Positions 1 through 8,673 of a stretch of 64,000 bases of DNA are shown piece by piece. The notes under the pieces are model-generated. The model was not told where the DNA came from. It searched no databases and saw only the letters and a program-made list of their open reading frames with translations. The position numbers were made by a program, and so were the translations under genes. The first letter of the stretch is position 1, and each line of letters starts with the position of its first letter. Source of the stretch: Amycolatopsis sp. CA-230715 (lineage in GTDB: Bacteria > Actinomycetota > Actinomycetes > Mycobacteriales > Pseudonocardiaceae); the NCBI RefSeq assembly GCF_018736145.1, contig NZ_CP059997.1:6881501-6945500 (forward strand). The letters are read 5' to 3'.

Positions 1-703
1 CGCGCAGGCGTCCCTTGCCCACTTCGGCGACGAGCGCGTCCGTGTCGATGGCGGTGCCCCTGCCGACGTTGACCACGAGCGCGCCGTCCGGCAGCGCGGC
101 CAGTTCGTCGGCGCCGAGCAGGCCGCGGGTCCCCTCGCCGCCCGGCACGATCAGCACGACGATGTCCGCGGTCGGCAGCAGCGCGGGCAGCTCGTCGATG
201 CCGTGCACGCCCTCGCGCGCGGTCCTCGCCACGCGGACGACCTCGGCTTCCCCCGCCAGCAGATACCGTTCGATGGCCTTGCCGATCGAGCCGTGGCCGA
301 CGAGCAGCACGCGGCTGTCCGCGAGCGACGCGGTGTGCGCGCGTTCCCAGGTCCGCCGGTCCTGCTGCCGGAACCAGCGCGGAAGATCGCGCTGCGCGGC
401 GAGGATCAGCGCCAGCGCGTGCTCGGCGACACTCAGGTCGTGCAGGCCCCGCCCGTTGGCGAGCTGCACGCCCGCGGGCACGAGCGGGCGGACGTTGTCC
501 ACGCCCGCGCTCAACGACTGCACCGCGCGCAGCGACGGCATCGAGCCGATCAGCTCGATCGGCGCGCGGCCGCTGTCGTACGGCAGCACGTACAGTTCGA
601 TGTCGCCGAGATCGCCGGGTGGGGCCGCGGTCCCGTCGTAGATCGTGACTTCGAGGCCGGGCGGCACGGTGAGGCCGGGCCAGGGGAGCAGTACTCGGGT
701 CAT
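1..703 (-). CDS. D-isomer-specific 2-hydroxyacid dehydrogenase, 3' part cut by window edge
   Basis: Translating the minus strand from ATG at 703 gives 234 codons of a D-2-hydroxyacid dehydrogenase that runs off the window start. Such enzymes reduce 2-oxo acids to D-2-hydroxy acids, or the reverse, with NAD(P)H. The Rossmann dinucleotide motif is visible as VGHGSIG, followed by the family segment around NVGRGTAIDTDAL that precedes the catalytic Arg/Glu/His region; the catalytic Glu and His lie outside the window. Its ATG overlaps the stop of the upstream MFS gene (ATGA), so the two are translationally coupled. The pairing suggests uptake and oxidation or reduction of a hydroxy or sugar acid under the IclR regulator; the substrate is not readable. 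The plus-strand reading frames across this stretch are shadows. Confidence 0.88.
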   Translation of the reverse strand, partial: MTRVLLPWPGLTVPPGLEVTIYDGTAAPPGDLGDIELYVLPYDSGRAPIELIGSMPSLRAVQSLSAGVDNVRPLVPAGVQLANGRGLHDLSVAEHALALILAAQRDLPRWFRQQDRRTWERAHTASLADSRVLLVGHGSIGKAIERYLLAGEAEVVRVARTAREGVHGIDELPALLPTADIVVLIVPGGEGTRGLLGADELAALPDGALVVNVGRGTAIDTDALVAEVGKGRLR

Positions 704-1956
704 GATTTCCTCAGCGGTAGTAGGAGCAGCGCGCCGCCCGCCATGGTGAGCGCGAGCATCAGGAATGAGGCGGCCGAGCTGCCGGTCGCCTCGTCCAGCC
801 AGCCGACGAGGTAGGTCCCCGCGAACCCGCCGAGCCCGCCCGCCGCGTTGACGATCGCGACGGCGACCCCCGCGGTCCGCCTCGGCAGCAGTTCGGAGAT
901 CATCGCGAAGAACGGCCCGTACGGCGCGTACAGCCCGATCGCCGCCACCACGAGCAGCGGGAACGACAGCCAGAACGCGTCCTTGCCGATCAGGTACGAA
1001 CCGTAGAACGCGAGCGCGCCGAGCAGCAGCCACGGCCACACGAACGGGCGGCGGGTGCCGCGGCGGTCCGAGCGCCGCGAGTTGACGACCATCGCGAGCA
1101 CCGCGAACCCGTACGGGATGGCGGAAAGCAGCCCGGTGGCGCCGATTCCCGCCGACGAACCCGCCTTCACGATCGACGGCAACCAGAACACGAACCCGTA
1201 GACGCCGACGCTCCACAGCAGGTACTGCGCGGCCAGCAGCAGGACCTTCGGGGTGCGCAGCGCGTCGACGACCGGGCTGCCACTCGCGGCGGCGGGCAAG
1301 TTCTCCTGCTCGGCCTCGATCGAGCTTTCGACGGCGTCGCGTTCGGCCGCGTTCAGCCACGGCGCGTCACGCGGGCGGTCTCGCACCTGCGAGCGGAACA
1401 CGAACGCCCAGATCACCGCGGGAACACCCTCGATGATGAACATGCCGCGCCACGAGGTCGCCTCGATCAGGTACCCCGACGCCGCCGAAAGCCACAGGAT
1501 CGTCACCGGGTTGCCGAGGATCAGGAACGCGTTGGCGCGCCCGCGCTCCGCCTTGGTGAACCAGCGCGCGAGCAGCACGACCAGCGCGGGCAGCACGGCC
1601 GCCTCGACGGCGCCGAGGAGGAACCGCACCACGATCAGCGCGGTCGCCGAGCTGAGCAGGCCCTGCGCGGTGGCCAGCACGCCCCAGGCCAGCACCGAGT
1701 AGAAGATCAGCGTCCGGACGCTGTGCCGGTCGGCGTAGCGGACGCCGGGAACCTGCAGGAGGAAGTAGCCGAGGAAGAACGACGCCCCGATCAGCCCGGA
1801 GGTGGCGCTGGTCAGGCCGAGTTCGTCGGCCATGCCCCCGGCGGCGGCGATCGAGAAGTTCGACCGGTCGAGGTAGGCGAGGCTGTAGGTCACGAAGACG
1901 ACCGGGATCAGCCGCAGCCAGCGCTGCCGTCCCATGGCCTGCGCGGAAACGTTCAC
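700..1956 (-). CDS. MFS transporter, ACS-like (organic/sugar acid:H+ symporter)
   Basis: Major facilitator protein of 418 residues with 12 hydrophobic segments. The N-terminal half carries YLDRSNFSIAAAGG (helix 1 and following loop) and the loop 2-3 signature region DRHSVRTL, typical of the anion:cation symporter subfamily that imports tartrate, galactonate, phthalate or hydroxyphenylacetate. I start it at GTG 1956 because GGGAGAG lies just upstream; an in-frame extension to 2124 would run through the divergent regulatory region and add a non-family N-terminus. It is divergent from the IclR regulator and overlaps the downstream 2-hydroxyacid dehydrogenase start by 4 nt, so regulator, importer and dehydrogenase form one catabolic unit. 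The transported acid cannot be named from sequence. Confidence 0.88.
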   Translation of the reverse strand: MNVSAQAMGRQRWLRLIPVVFVTYSLAYLDRSNFSIAAAGGMADELGLTSATSGLIGASFFLGYFLLQVPGVRYADRHSVRTLIFYSVLAWGVLATAQGLLSSATALIVVRFLLGAVEAAVLPALVVLLARWFTKAERGRANAFLILGNPVTILWLSAASGYLIEATSWRGMFIIEGVPAVIWAFVFRSQVRDRPRDAPWLNAAERDAVESSIEAEQENLPAAASGSPVVDALRTPKVLLLAAQYLLWSVGVYGFVFWLPSIVKAGSSAGIGATGLLSAIPYGFAVLAMVVNSRRSDRRGTRRPFVWPWLLLGALAFYGSYLIGKDAFWLSFPLLVVAAIGLYAPYGPFFAMISELLPRRTAGVAVAIVNAAGGLGGFAGTYLVGWLDEATGSSAASFLMLALTMAGGALLLLPLRKS

Positions 1957-1974
1957 CGGTCTCTCCCGTCGGCG

Positions 1975-2009
1975 TTGACTTCCGATCCGGTCTTTCCGTA
2001 ATATGGAAA
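1975..2009 (+). promoter_or_regulatory. iclR promoter with overlapping palindromic operator
   Basis: TTGACT (1975-1980) and TAATAT (1999-2004) form a good -35/-10 pair with an 18-nt spacer, reading toward the IclR gene. The -10 lies inside the palindrome TTTCCGTAATATGGAAA (1993-2009), followed by a further TTCC half-site at 2014-2017. IclR-type regulators bind TTCC/GGAA palindromes of this kind, so autoregulation and control of the divergent MFS gene is the natural inference. A protein bound here would block RNA polymerase. Confidence 0.6.
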
Positions 2010-2083
2010 GCAATTCCGTGATGCGGTGAAGCTGACGACGAGTGTCGGCCGAGCCGGTCCTCACGTCAAGAGGGGAGTGCCGA

Positions 2084-2830
2084 GTGGCGGACATGGTGTC
2101 CAAGGCGCTGCGCCTGCTGTCCATGCTCGGCGACTACCCGGACGGCGTGGCGCTGTCCGATCTTTCGCGGGCGACCGGTTTCCCGGTGAGCACCACGCAC
2201 CGGCTGCTGAGTTCGTTGCAGGAACAGGGTTTCGTGCGCAGCGACCCGGCGTCGAAGCGGTACGCGCTGGGCTTGCGGCTGTTCGAACTGGGCCAGCAGG
2301 TCTCGCACGCGCGCGGGTTCGCCGGTGTCGCGCTGCCGGTGATGCACGAGGTGTCCGAGCGGACCGGTGAGCCGACCCTGATGGCGGTGCTCGACGGGCA
2401 CCACCAGGTGTACGTGCACGCGGTGCGCGGGCGCCAGCAGGTCCAGATCCGGGGTGAACCGGGGCGGCGGGGGCCGGTGCACTGCACGTCCATGGGCAAG
2501 TGCCTGATCGCCTTCGCTCCCGCCGAGGTGCGGGCGAGGCTGGTCGCGGAGGTCGAACTGGCCGGGCTGGCGCCGGGGACCATCACCGACCGCGCCGCGT
2601 TCGAGGCCGAGATCGACCGGGTGCGCGAGCGGGGGTTCGCCATCGCCGACGAGGAGCACGAGCCAGGGATCAGGGCGGTCGGGGTGCCGGTCACCGGGCC
2701 GGACGGGATCGCGATCGCCGCGGTGTCCACCGCCGCGCCCGCCTACCGGATGTCCGTGGGAGAGCTGGAGGAGTTCGTGCCGGTGCTGCGGGAAGCCGCG
2801 CGCGAACTGGCCGCGCTGCTGCCGCGCTGA
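2084..2830 (+). CDS. IclR family transcriptional regulator
   Basis: Regulator of 248 residues with an N-terminal winged helix-turn-helix (about residues 4-65; the segment LSDLSRATGFPVSTTHRLLS holds the recognition helix) and a C-terminal GAF-like effector domain with the conserved HCTSMGKCLIAF stretch and the DEEHEPGIRAVGVP ligand-pocket region. GTG 2084 is preferred because AGGGGAG sits 6 nt upstream; the in-frame GTG at 2042 has no ribosome site. It is divergent from the MFS/hydroxyacid dehydrogenase pair and faces the operator at 1993-2009, so it probably responds to the imported acid or a breakdown product. It ends facing the VOC gene across an intergenic repeat block. Confidence 0.92.
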   Translation: MADMVSKALRLLSMLGDYPDGVALSDLSRATGFPVSTTHRLLSSLQEQGFVRSDPASKRYALGLRLFELGQQVSHARGFAGVALPVMHEVSERTGEPTLMAVLDGHHQVYVHAVRGRQQVQIRGEPGRRGPVHCTSMGKCLIAFAPAEVRARLVAEVELAGLAPGTITDRAAFEAEIDRVRERGFAIADEEHEPGIRAVGVPVTGPDGIAIAAVSTAAPAYRMSVGELEEFVPVLREAARELAALLPR

Positions 2831-3135
2831 GTCCACAATGGACTTGGTGGACACGGTGGACTCCGGCGCAGTGCGGGCTTTCCCGTTCCCCGAAGGTGAC
2901 CTTCGGGGAATCTAGCGCCACTTTCCCGGCCCTCGCAGGCGTGCGGGCAGGGCCACCCACGCCCCGAAGGCCACCTTCGGGGCGCTCACATCCCCGAAAG
3001 CCATCCTCGGGGCAGCACCAGATCCCCTCCGAGACAACAGAAGGCCCATACCAGGGCTAAGTTCGCGGCGCGGGTATCGCTGAACGCCACCCCTGGACAT
3101 CTATAGGAGCATCCTTCGGGGCATCGACAGCCGTC
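2831..3135. repeat. Intergenic hairpin repeat block between convergent genes
   Basis: This gene-free stretch holds two near-perfect hairpins, 2886-2910 (12-nt arms around one base) and 2961-2983, and a degenerate copy at 2992-3012. A conserved spacer, TCTAGCGCCACTTTC then CCGGCCCTCGC, occupies 2911-2936. CTATAGGAGCATCCTTCGG at 3101-3119 recurs exactly at 9970-9988. Lying between the 3' ends of the IclR and VOC genes, the hairpins may also terminate transcription. No credible open reading frame is present. Confidence 0.75.
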
Positions 3136-3501
3136 TCAGGCACCCGGCGGCGCCGAGTGGGTGGCCACGCAGAACTCGTTGCCCTCCGGATCGGCCATGA
3201 CCGTCCAGGCGAGGCCGGGTGCCTCGTGCTCGGCCTTCTCCACCGCGCCGAGTGCGACGAGGCGCTGGACCTCGCCCGCGCGGTCATCGGAGCCGAAGTC
3301 GAGGTGCAGGCGGTTCTTGCCGGAACGGGGCTCCGGCACGCGCTGGAAGCCGAGCGCGGGCCCGTCCGGCTTGGCGGGGGTGAGGAACAGGAATTCCCCG
3401 TAGTCGTGCGAGATTTCGGTGCCGAGCGCGTCCGCCCAGAACGCGGCGAGCCTCTGCGGGTCGGCGCAGTCGATGGTGATCATGCCCAGTTCGAGAGTCA
3501 T
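3136..3501 (-). CDS. VOC (glyoxalase/bleomycin resistance-like) family protein
   Basis: A 121-residue single-domain vicinal-oxygen-chelate protein starting at ATG 3501 with MTLELGMITIDCADP and ending with the family pattern AWTVMADPEGNEFCV. The beta-alpha-beta-beta-beta halves are visible (about residues 3-58 and 65-118), with HLDF in the second half and E109 of PEGNEF at the usual metal-ligand position. Similar small actinobacterial proteins are annotated glyoxalase-like without known substrate. A much longer frame continues upstream through proS on this strand, but it is GC-driven shadow coding; codon use and homology begin only at this ATG. It is convergent with the IclR gene. Confidence 0.85.
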   Translation of the reverse strand: MTLELGMITIDCADPQRLAAFWADALGTEISHDYGEFLFLTPAKPDGPALGFQRVPEPRSGKNRLHLDFGSDDRAGEVQRLVALGAVEKAEHEAPGLAWTVMADPEGNEFCVATHSAPPGA

Positions 3502-3606
3502 GCGCGGCAGCTTATGGGCGGGCACCGACAGAACCCGATAACCGGTTGAAGCCGGGGGCGGGGGGTTGACTACCCTTCCGGAAACGGCTATCGAGGAGTG
3601 CCCAAC

Positions 3607-5355
3607 GTGATCACCAGGATGTCGTCGCTGTTCCTTCGCACGCTTCGCGAGGATCCGGCGGACGCCGAAGTGCCGAGCCACCGGCTGCTCGTGCGTGCCG
3701 GCTACGTCCGCAGGGTGGCGCCGGGCGGGTTCTCCTGGCTGCCGCTCGGGCTGAAGGTGCTGCGCAACATCGAACGCGTGGTGCGCGAGGAGATGGCCGC
3801 CATCGGCGCGCAGGAGATCCAGTTCCCCGCGCTGCTGCCCCGCGAGCCCTACGAGACCACCGGCCGCTGGACCGAGTACGGCGACGCGCTGTTCCGGCTC
3901 AAGGACCGCAAGGGCGCCGACTACCTGCTCGGCCCCACGCACGAGGAGCTGTTCGCGCTCACCGTGAAGGGCGAGTACAGCTCGTACAAGGACTACCCCG
4001 TCCTGCTGTTCCAGGTGCAGACGAAGTACCGCGACGAAGCGCGCCCCCGCGCCGGGATCCTGCGCGGCCGCGAGTTCGTCATGAAGGATTCGTACTCGTT
4101 CGACCTCGACGACGAGGGCCTGGAACGGTCCTACCAGCTGCACCGCGGCGCCTACATCAAGATCTTCGACCGGCTCGGCCTCGACTACGTCATCGTCGCG
4201 GCCACTTCGGGCGCGATGGGCGGTTCGGCGTCCGAGGAGTTCCTCGCGGTGGCGCCCACCGGCGAGGACACCTACGTCCGCAGCACCGATTCGGACTACG
4301 CGGCCAACGTCGAGGCGGTCACCACGCCCGCGCCGCCCGCGCATCCCGTCGACGGGCTGCCCGACGCGCAGGTGCACCACACGCCCGCCACGCCGACCAT
4401 CGAGACGCTCGTCGACTTCCTCAACGGCGCTTCGCTGGGCCGCACCTTCACCGCGGCGGACACGCTCAAGAACGTGCTGCTGAAGACGCGCCAGCCCGGC
4501 GCGAAGGAGTGGGAGCTGCTCGGCGTCGGCATCCCCGGCGACCGCGAGGTCGACATGAAGCGGCTGGAGGCGTCGCTGGAGCCCGCCGAGGTCGCGCTGC
4601 TCGAAGAGGCGGACTTCACCGCGAACCCGTTCCTCGTCAAGGGCTACATCGGCCCGAAGGCGTTGCAGGACAACGGGATCCGCTACCTCGTCGACCCGAG
4701 GGTGGTCACCGGCACCGCGTGGGTCACCGGCGCGGACAAGGCCGACCACCACGTCGTCGACCTCGTCGCGGGCCGCGACTTCACCCCGGACGGCACGATC
4801 GAGGCCGCCGAGGTCCGCGAAGGCGACGCCTCGCCCGACGGCAAGGGCACGCTCGTCGCGGCGCGCGGTATCGAGATCGGGCACATCTTCCAGCTCGGCC
4901 GCAAGTACGCCGACGCGTTCGAGCTGGACGCGCTCGGGCCCGATTCGAAGCCGGTCCGGATCACCATGGGTTCCTACGGCGTCGGCATCTCCCGGCTGGT
5001 CGCGGTGATCGCCGAGCAGTACTGCGACGAGATCGGCCTGGTGTGGCCGCGCGAGGTGGCGCCGTTCGACGTGCACGTGGTCATCGCGGGCAAGGACGAG
5101 GCGGTGGCCGCGGGTGCGGAGAAGCTCGCCGCCGAACTGGACGCGGCCGGTGTCGAGGTCATCCTGGACGACCGCAAGGCGACGCCCGGCGTCAAGTTCG
5201 CCGACGCCGAACTGGTCGGCGTGCCGACGATCCTCGTCGTCGGGCGCGGGCTGGCGAACGGCGTGGTCGAGGTCAAGGACAGGGCCAGCGGCCAGCGCGA
5301 GGAGATCGCGGTCGACCAGGTCGTCGCGCACCTGACCGCGCTCGCCGGGAAGTAA
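3607..5355 (+). CDS. proS: Prolyl-tRNA synthetase (bacterial long form)
   Basis: Charges tRNA-Pro with proline in the cytoplasm. The 582-residue length and domain order match the bacterial ProRS: class II catalytic core with GPTHEEL and the motif 2 region KYRDEARPRAG, a central editing (INS) domain at about residues 220-400, motif 3 as GSYGVGISRLV, and a C-terminal anticodon-binding domain (from about 475). GTG 3607 is chosen since GAGGAG ends about 8 nt upstream and the protein then opens with ITRMSSLFLRTLRE, as in relatives; GTG 3598 overlaps the ribosome site. The next gene follows after 6 nt, so the two are probably cotranscribed. Confidence 0.97.
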   Translation: MITRMSSLFLRTLREDPADAEVPSHRLLVRAGYVRRVAPGGFSWLPLGLKVLRNIERVVREEMAAIGAQEIQFPALLPREPYETTGRWTEYGDALFRLKDRKGADYLLGPTHEELFALTVKGEYSSYKDYPVLLFQVQTKYRDEARPRAGILRGREFVMKDSYSFDLDDEGLERSYQLHRGAYIKIFDRLGLDYVIVAATSGAMGGSASEEFLAVAPTGEDTYVRSTDSDYAANVEAVTTPAPPAHPVDGLPDAQVHHTPATPTIETLVDFLNGASLGRTFTAADTLKNVLLKTRQPGAKEWELLGVGIPGDREVDMKRLEASLEPAEVALLEEADFTANPFLVKGYIGPKALQDNGIRYLVDPRVVTGTAWVTGADKADHHVVDLVAGRDFTPDGTIEAAEVREGDASPDGKGTLVAARGIEIGHIFQLGRKYADAFELDALGPDSKPVRITMGSYGVGISRLVAVIAEQYCDEIGLVWPREVAPFDVHVVIAGKDEAVAAGAEKLAAELDAAGVEVILDDRKATPGVKFADAELVGVPTILVVGRGLANGVVEVKDRASGQREEIAVDQVVAHLTALAGK

Positions 5356-5361
5356 CCGGCG

Positions 5362-6300
5362 GTGGGCTGGGGGCGGCGCCGTTCGGAACCGGGCGGTTAC
5401 GAGGACAACGCGGCGCTCGACGGCGTCGGCGGCTACCAGCCCGCCGACGGGTCGAACCCTTCCCCGGTCCAGCAGCCGCCTCCCGGGCAAGCGTTTCCCC
5501 CAGTGCCGCAACGCCCGCGACAGCCGAAGTCGAAGGCACCGATCATCGGGCTGGTCGTCGTGCTGCTGTGCCTCGGGCTCGGGTTCGTCGCCACGCGCAT
5601 GGCGAAGAACTCCTCCGAGGACAGCGCGGCCGCGCCCACCACGAGCCGCACGCCGTACACGCCACCGCCGCAGGTGGTCGTCCCGCCCGTCGTGCCCGGC
5701 TGGCAGTCGGTCGCGGGCGGCAAGGGCACCTACGCCTACGACGTGCCGCCGTCGTGGCAGCCGAAACCCGGCATCGTGCACGGCTGGGAAAAGGACGAGA
5801 CCGGGCCCGGCCTTTCGATGGCCACCAGCGCGTTCGTCGGCAAGAACTACTGCCCGGCGGACGCCACGCGCACCCGCGGCGGCAGCGGGGTCACGCCGGT
5901 GGCCCAGCACGACTACGTGCGCGCCGCCGCCGAGACCGCGGAACTCGTCGCGAAGTACGACTTCACCGCGAAGGGCGGCCCGCCGCCGACGGTCACCGTC
6001 GCGCCACCGGTACCGCTCAAAGTGGACTTCGGGGACGGCAAGTCCCGCGACGGCAGCATGACGCTGGCCGACGTCGTCCCCGCGCCGGGGGCCGACTCGT
6101 GCACGCCGCCGAAGGGACTCGTCGGCGTGGCCGCGATCAAACCGGCGGACGATCCCCCGGACGGCGCGGTCGTGCTCGTGGTGCACACCGACCAGGGCTA
6201 TCCGGGTGAGACACCGCGTGAGCAGGTCGTGCAGATCCTGAAGAGCTACCGCGCGGTTCCCGCGTCGAAGCGCACCACGATCACCCCGACCACGCGCTGA
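5362..6300 (+). CDS. Membrane-anchored extracytoplasmic protein of unknown function
   Basis: A 312-residue protein starting at GTG 5362. The first 58 residues are cytoplasmic and Pro/Gln-rich, one membrane helix covers about residues 59-80 (IIGLVVVLLCLGLGFVA), a Ser/Thr/Pro linker follows, and an extracellular domain of about 200 residues opens around the stretch VPGWQSVAGGKGTYAYDVPP. That domain recalls secreted or anchored Pseudonocardiaceae proteins that sit behind proS; I know no function for them. It follows proS by 6 nt and ends just before an intergenic repeat, which may serve as its terminator. Confidence 0.8.
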   Translation: MGWGRRRSEPGGYEDNAALDGVGGYQPADGSNPSPVQQPPPGQAFPPVPQRPRQPKSKAPIIGLVVVLLCLGLGFVATRMAKNSSEDSAAAPTTSRTPYTPPPQVVVPPVVPGWQSVAGGKGTYAYDVPPSWQPKPGIVHGWEKDETGPGLSMATSAFVGKNYCPADATRTRGGSGVTPVAQHDYVRAAAETAELVAKYDFTAKGGPPPTVTVAPPVPLKVDFGDGKSRDGSMTLADVVPAPGADSCTPPKGLVGVAAIKPADDPPDGAVVLVVHTDQGYPGETPREQVVQILKSYRAVPASKRTTITPTTR

Positions 6301-6313
6301 CCCGTTCCGCGTG

Positions 6314-6420
6314 CCCCGAAAGTGGCTTTCGGGGAATCTGGTGCCCCGAAGGTCACAGTGATGTCGGGTGCGCGGCACGATGATCGGCGGTGGAGGTCCC
6401 CGAAGGCCACCTTCGGGGAC
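6314..6420. repeat. Intergenic hairpin repeats left of the IS1380-type element
   Basis: Two hairpins of the CCCCGAAGG family: 6314-6334 (arms CCCCGAAAG/CTTTCGGGG) and 6396-6420 (GTCCCCGAAGG...CCTTCGGGGAC), with a half copy near 6343. The IS1380-type element begins six bases after the second hairpin, inside the CTAG of the conserved spacer, so this is the left remnant of a repeat block that continues at 9605. Confidence 0.75.
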
Positions 6421-7164
6421 TCTAGCCTGGGTGTTTCATGGGTGGTGGGGTGTCGTGGGGGTTGAATGCGCGAAAGTGCCTGTCCTGTAGGGGAAACTGG
6501 GACTTGTCTAGGGTCCGGTTTCTCGAACGGGAAGGCACTTCGCGGGTGAAGGATAGCAAGCGTTCTGGTCGGGTGAAGGTCAGCGCGGATGGTGCTGGTG
6601 TCGTGTCGCATGCTGGTGTCGGGTTGTTGCGGGAGATGGCTGAGGTCACGGGTTTGGTCGGGGCGGTGAACTCGGCGTTGGCTGATACTTATCGTGGTGT
6701 CGCGGTGCATGCGCCGGGGCAGGTGTTCGCTGATGTGGCGGTGGCGATCGCGGATGGCGCGGACGCGGTGTCGGGGATCGCGGTGCTGCGGGACCGGGAG
6801 GATCTGTTCGGGCCGGTCGCGTCGATGCCGACGGCGTGGCGGTTACTCGAGCGGATCGACGAGGCCCATCTGCCCGCGGTGCAGGCCGCCCGTGCCGCCG
6901 CGCGGCAACGGGCGTGGGAGGCCGGGGCTGCCCCGGACCTGTCCGAGGAGCTGTGTCTGGATTTCGATGCCACGATCGTGCTGGCGCACTCGGACAAGCA
7001 GGACGCGGCAGCGACGTGGAAGCACACGTTCGGGTTTCACCCGCTGTTGTGTTTCCTCGATCGCCCGCAGATCGCCGGCGGGGAAGCCTTGGCCGGGTTG
7101 CTGCGCCCAGGCAACGCGGGGTCGAGCACCGCGGCCGATCACGTCGCCGTGCTCGATGCGGCGC

Positions 7165-8673
7165 GAGGTTGTCAAATTTTCTGTGTAAGCAGGGTGACTT
7201 TGTGTCCTTCTTGTGACTTGAACTTACGGGTTTGACTACGTTCTGTACTTGTCGGTCAGAGTGGTAGCCGGTCGCCGAAGCGGGTTGCGAACGCGTTCAG
7301 TGCTCGTTTCCACCCGTAGGTTCCGGTTCCGCGTTTCCCGGCGAACTGTCCCTCGCCGTCGATGTGTCGTCCGGTGATGTTACGGACACCGAGGTAGAGC
7401 AGTTTGATCGCGGCGTCGACAGAGGGAAAATGACCTCGTGTCTTACTAATCTTCCGTAGTTGGTAATTGATGGACTCGATCATGTTCGTCGTGTAGATCA
7501 CCTTCCGGATGGCCGGGTGGAACTCGAGGAATGGGATGAACTCCTCCCAGGCGCGTTCCCAGGTCGAGATCAGACCCGTGTATTTCTGACCCCAAGTGTG
7601 TTTCAGCTCGTTGAGAGCCTGCTGTGCGGCTGCTTCGTTAGCGGCCTCGTAGATCGGTTTGAGGGATTTCGCGACAGCCTTGCGGTCGTCGAGGGACACG
7701 AACCGCATCGAGGCGCGGATGAGGTGCACGACGCAGGTCTGCACGATCGCTTTCGGCCACACGTTGCCGATCGCATCAGGCAACCCGGTCAAGCCATCAC
7801 AGCAGACGATCAGCACGTCGTTCAGGCCGCGGTTGACCAGCTCGTTGAGCACGTTCTGCCAGAACTTCGCTCCCTCGTTCTCGCCGATCCAGATGCCCAG
7901 GACGTGCTTGAACCCGTCCGTGTCGACCCCGACGACCAGGTGCGCGGACCGGTTGTCGACCGTGCCGCCCTCACGGATCTTGACGACCACCGCGTCGATG
8001 TACATAATCGGATAAACCGCATCAACCGGGCGATTCTGCCATTGGGTGATCTCCTCGGCCACCACATCTGTGACATTCGAGATCAACGCCGGGGAAACCT
8101 CGGCATCATACACCTCTGCCAAATGTTCCTTGATGTCCCGAGTCGTCATTCCCCGCGCATACAACGACAAGATCATGTCATCGATCTGACCAAGCCGACG
8201 CTTCCGCTTCGGCACGATCCGCGGCTCAAAAGTACTCGCCCGGTCCCGCGGCACATCCAACCGGACCGGACCGGAGTTGGTGACCACCGTTTTCGCGCTC
8301 TTCCCGTTACGGGAATTCCCCGAACCATAACCAGCGGGATCACCTTTATCGTAACCGAGATGGTCGGCCATCTCAGTTTCCAGCGCCCGCTCCAGCACCG
8401 CCTTCGTCAGCTGATTCAGCAAACCCTGCGCGCCATCCAGGCCCATCCCCGAAGCCTCGGCGTCTGCTACCAGCGCATCGATCGCCGCCGGCGACAACAG
8501 CTCCGCCACACGCCGCGCCGCCGCGTCATCGCCACCGACCTCCACGGCACCCTCGTCCGCGCCCGCCGACTCCACCACCACATTCTCGCTCACTCAGAGT
8601 GTCCATTCTGGCAGGTCAGACCCAGCCGCCTGCCGGTCAGGTCACCCGCTTACACAGAAGATCAAACACCCCC
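7165..8673 (-). mobile_element. IS256-family insertion sequence nested in the IS1380 transposase
   Basis: A 1,509-bp element bounded by 26-bp imperfect inverted repeats (7165-7190 and 8648-8673) that share TTCTGTGTAAGC at their inner ends. The host sequence TGCGGCGC is duplicated at 7157-7164 and 8674-8681, matching the 8-bp duplications of IS256 elements. It carries one intact transposase gene on the minus strand, antisense to the interrupted IS1380 gene. Confidence 0.93.
7256..8593 (-). CDS. IS256-family transposase (mutator type)
   Basis: Intact 445-residue DDE transposase that cuts and integrates the element through its terminal repeats. Catalytic landmarks: first Asp in MYIDAVVVKIREGG, second Asp in CCDGLTGLPDAI, and Glu in TTNMIESINYQLRK. 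The N-terminus contains the typical DHLGYDKGDPAGYGSGNSRN segment, and KTRGHFPSVDAAIKLLYLG precedes the C-terminus. It starts at GTG 8593. Coding looks complete, so the element is presumably mobile. Confidence 0.96.
   Translation of the reverse strand: MSENVVVESAGADEGAVEVGGDDAAARRVAELLSPAAIDALVADAEASGMGLDGAQGLLNQLTKAVLERALETEMADHLGYDKGDPAGYGSGNSRNGKSAKTVVTNSGPVRLDVPRDRASTFEPRIVPKRKRRLGQIDDMILSLYARGMTTRDIKEHLAEVYDAEVSPALISNVTDVVAEEITQWQNRPVDAVYPIMYIDAVVVKIREGGTVDNRSAHLVVGVDTDGFKHVLGIWIGENEGAKFWQNVLNELVNRGLNDVLIVCCDGLTGLPDAIGNVWPKAIVQTCVVHLIRASMRFVSLDDRKAVAKSLKPIYEAANEAAAQQALNELKHTWGQKYTGLISTWERAWEEFIPFLEFHPAIRKVIYTTNMIESINYQLRKISKTRGHFPSVDAAIKLLYLGVRNITGRHIDGEGQFAGKRGTGTYGWKRALNAFATRFGDRLPL

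Noticed and set aside
3566..3594. TTGACT ... TATCGA promoter for proS
   Set aside because: The -10 would overlap the ribosome-binding site (GAGGAG), so a transcript starting there could not use it.
3502..6378. Very long minus-strand reading frame (over 1,000 codons together with the VOC gene) opposite proS
   Set aside because: It is the complement of proS and the next gene. Composition is Arg/Gly/Asp-rich as in GC-driven shadow frames, and only its last 121 codons (the VOC protein) show family features.
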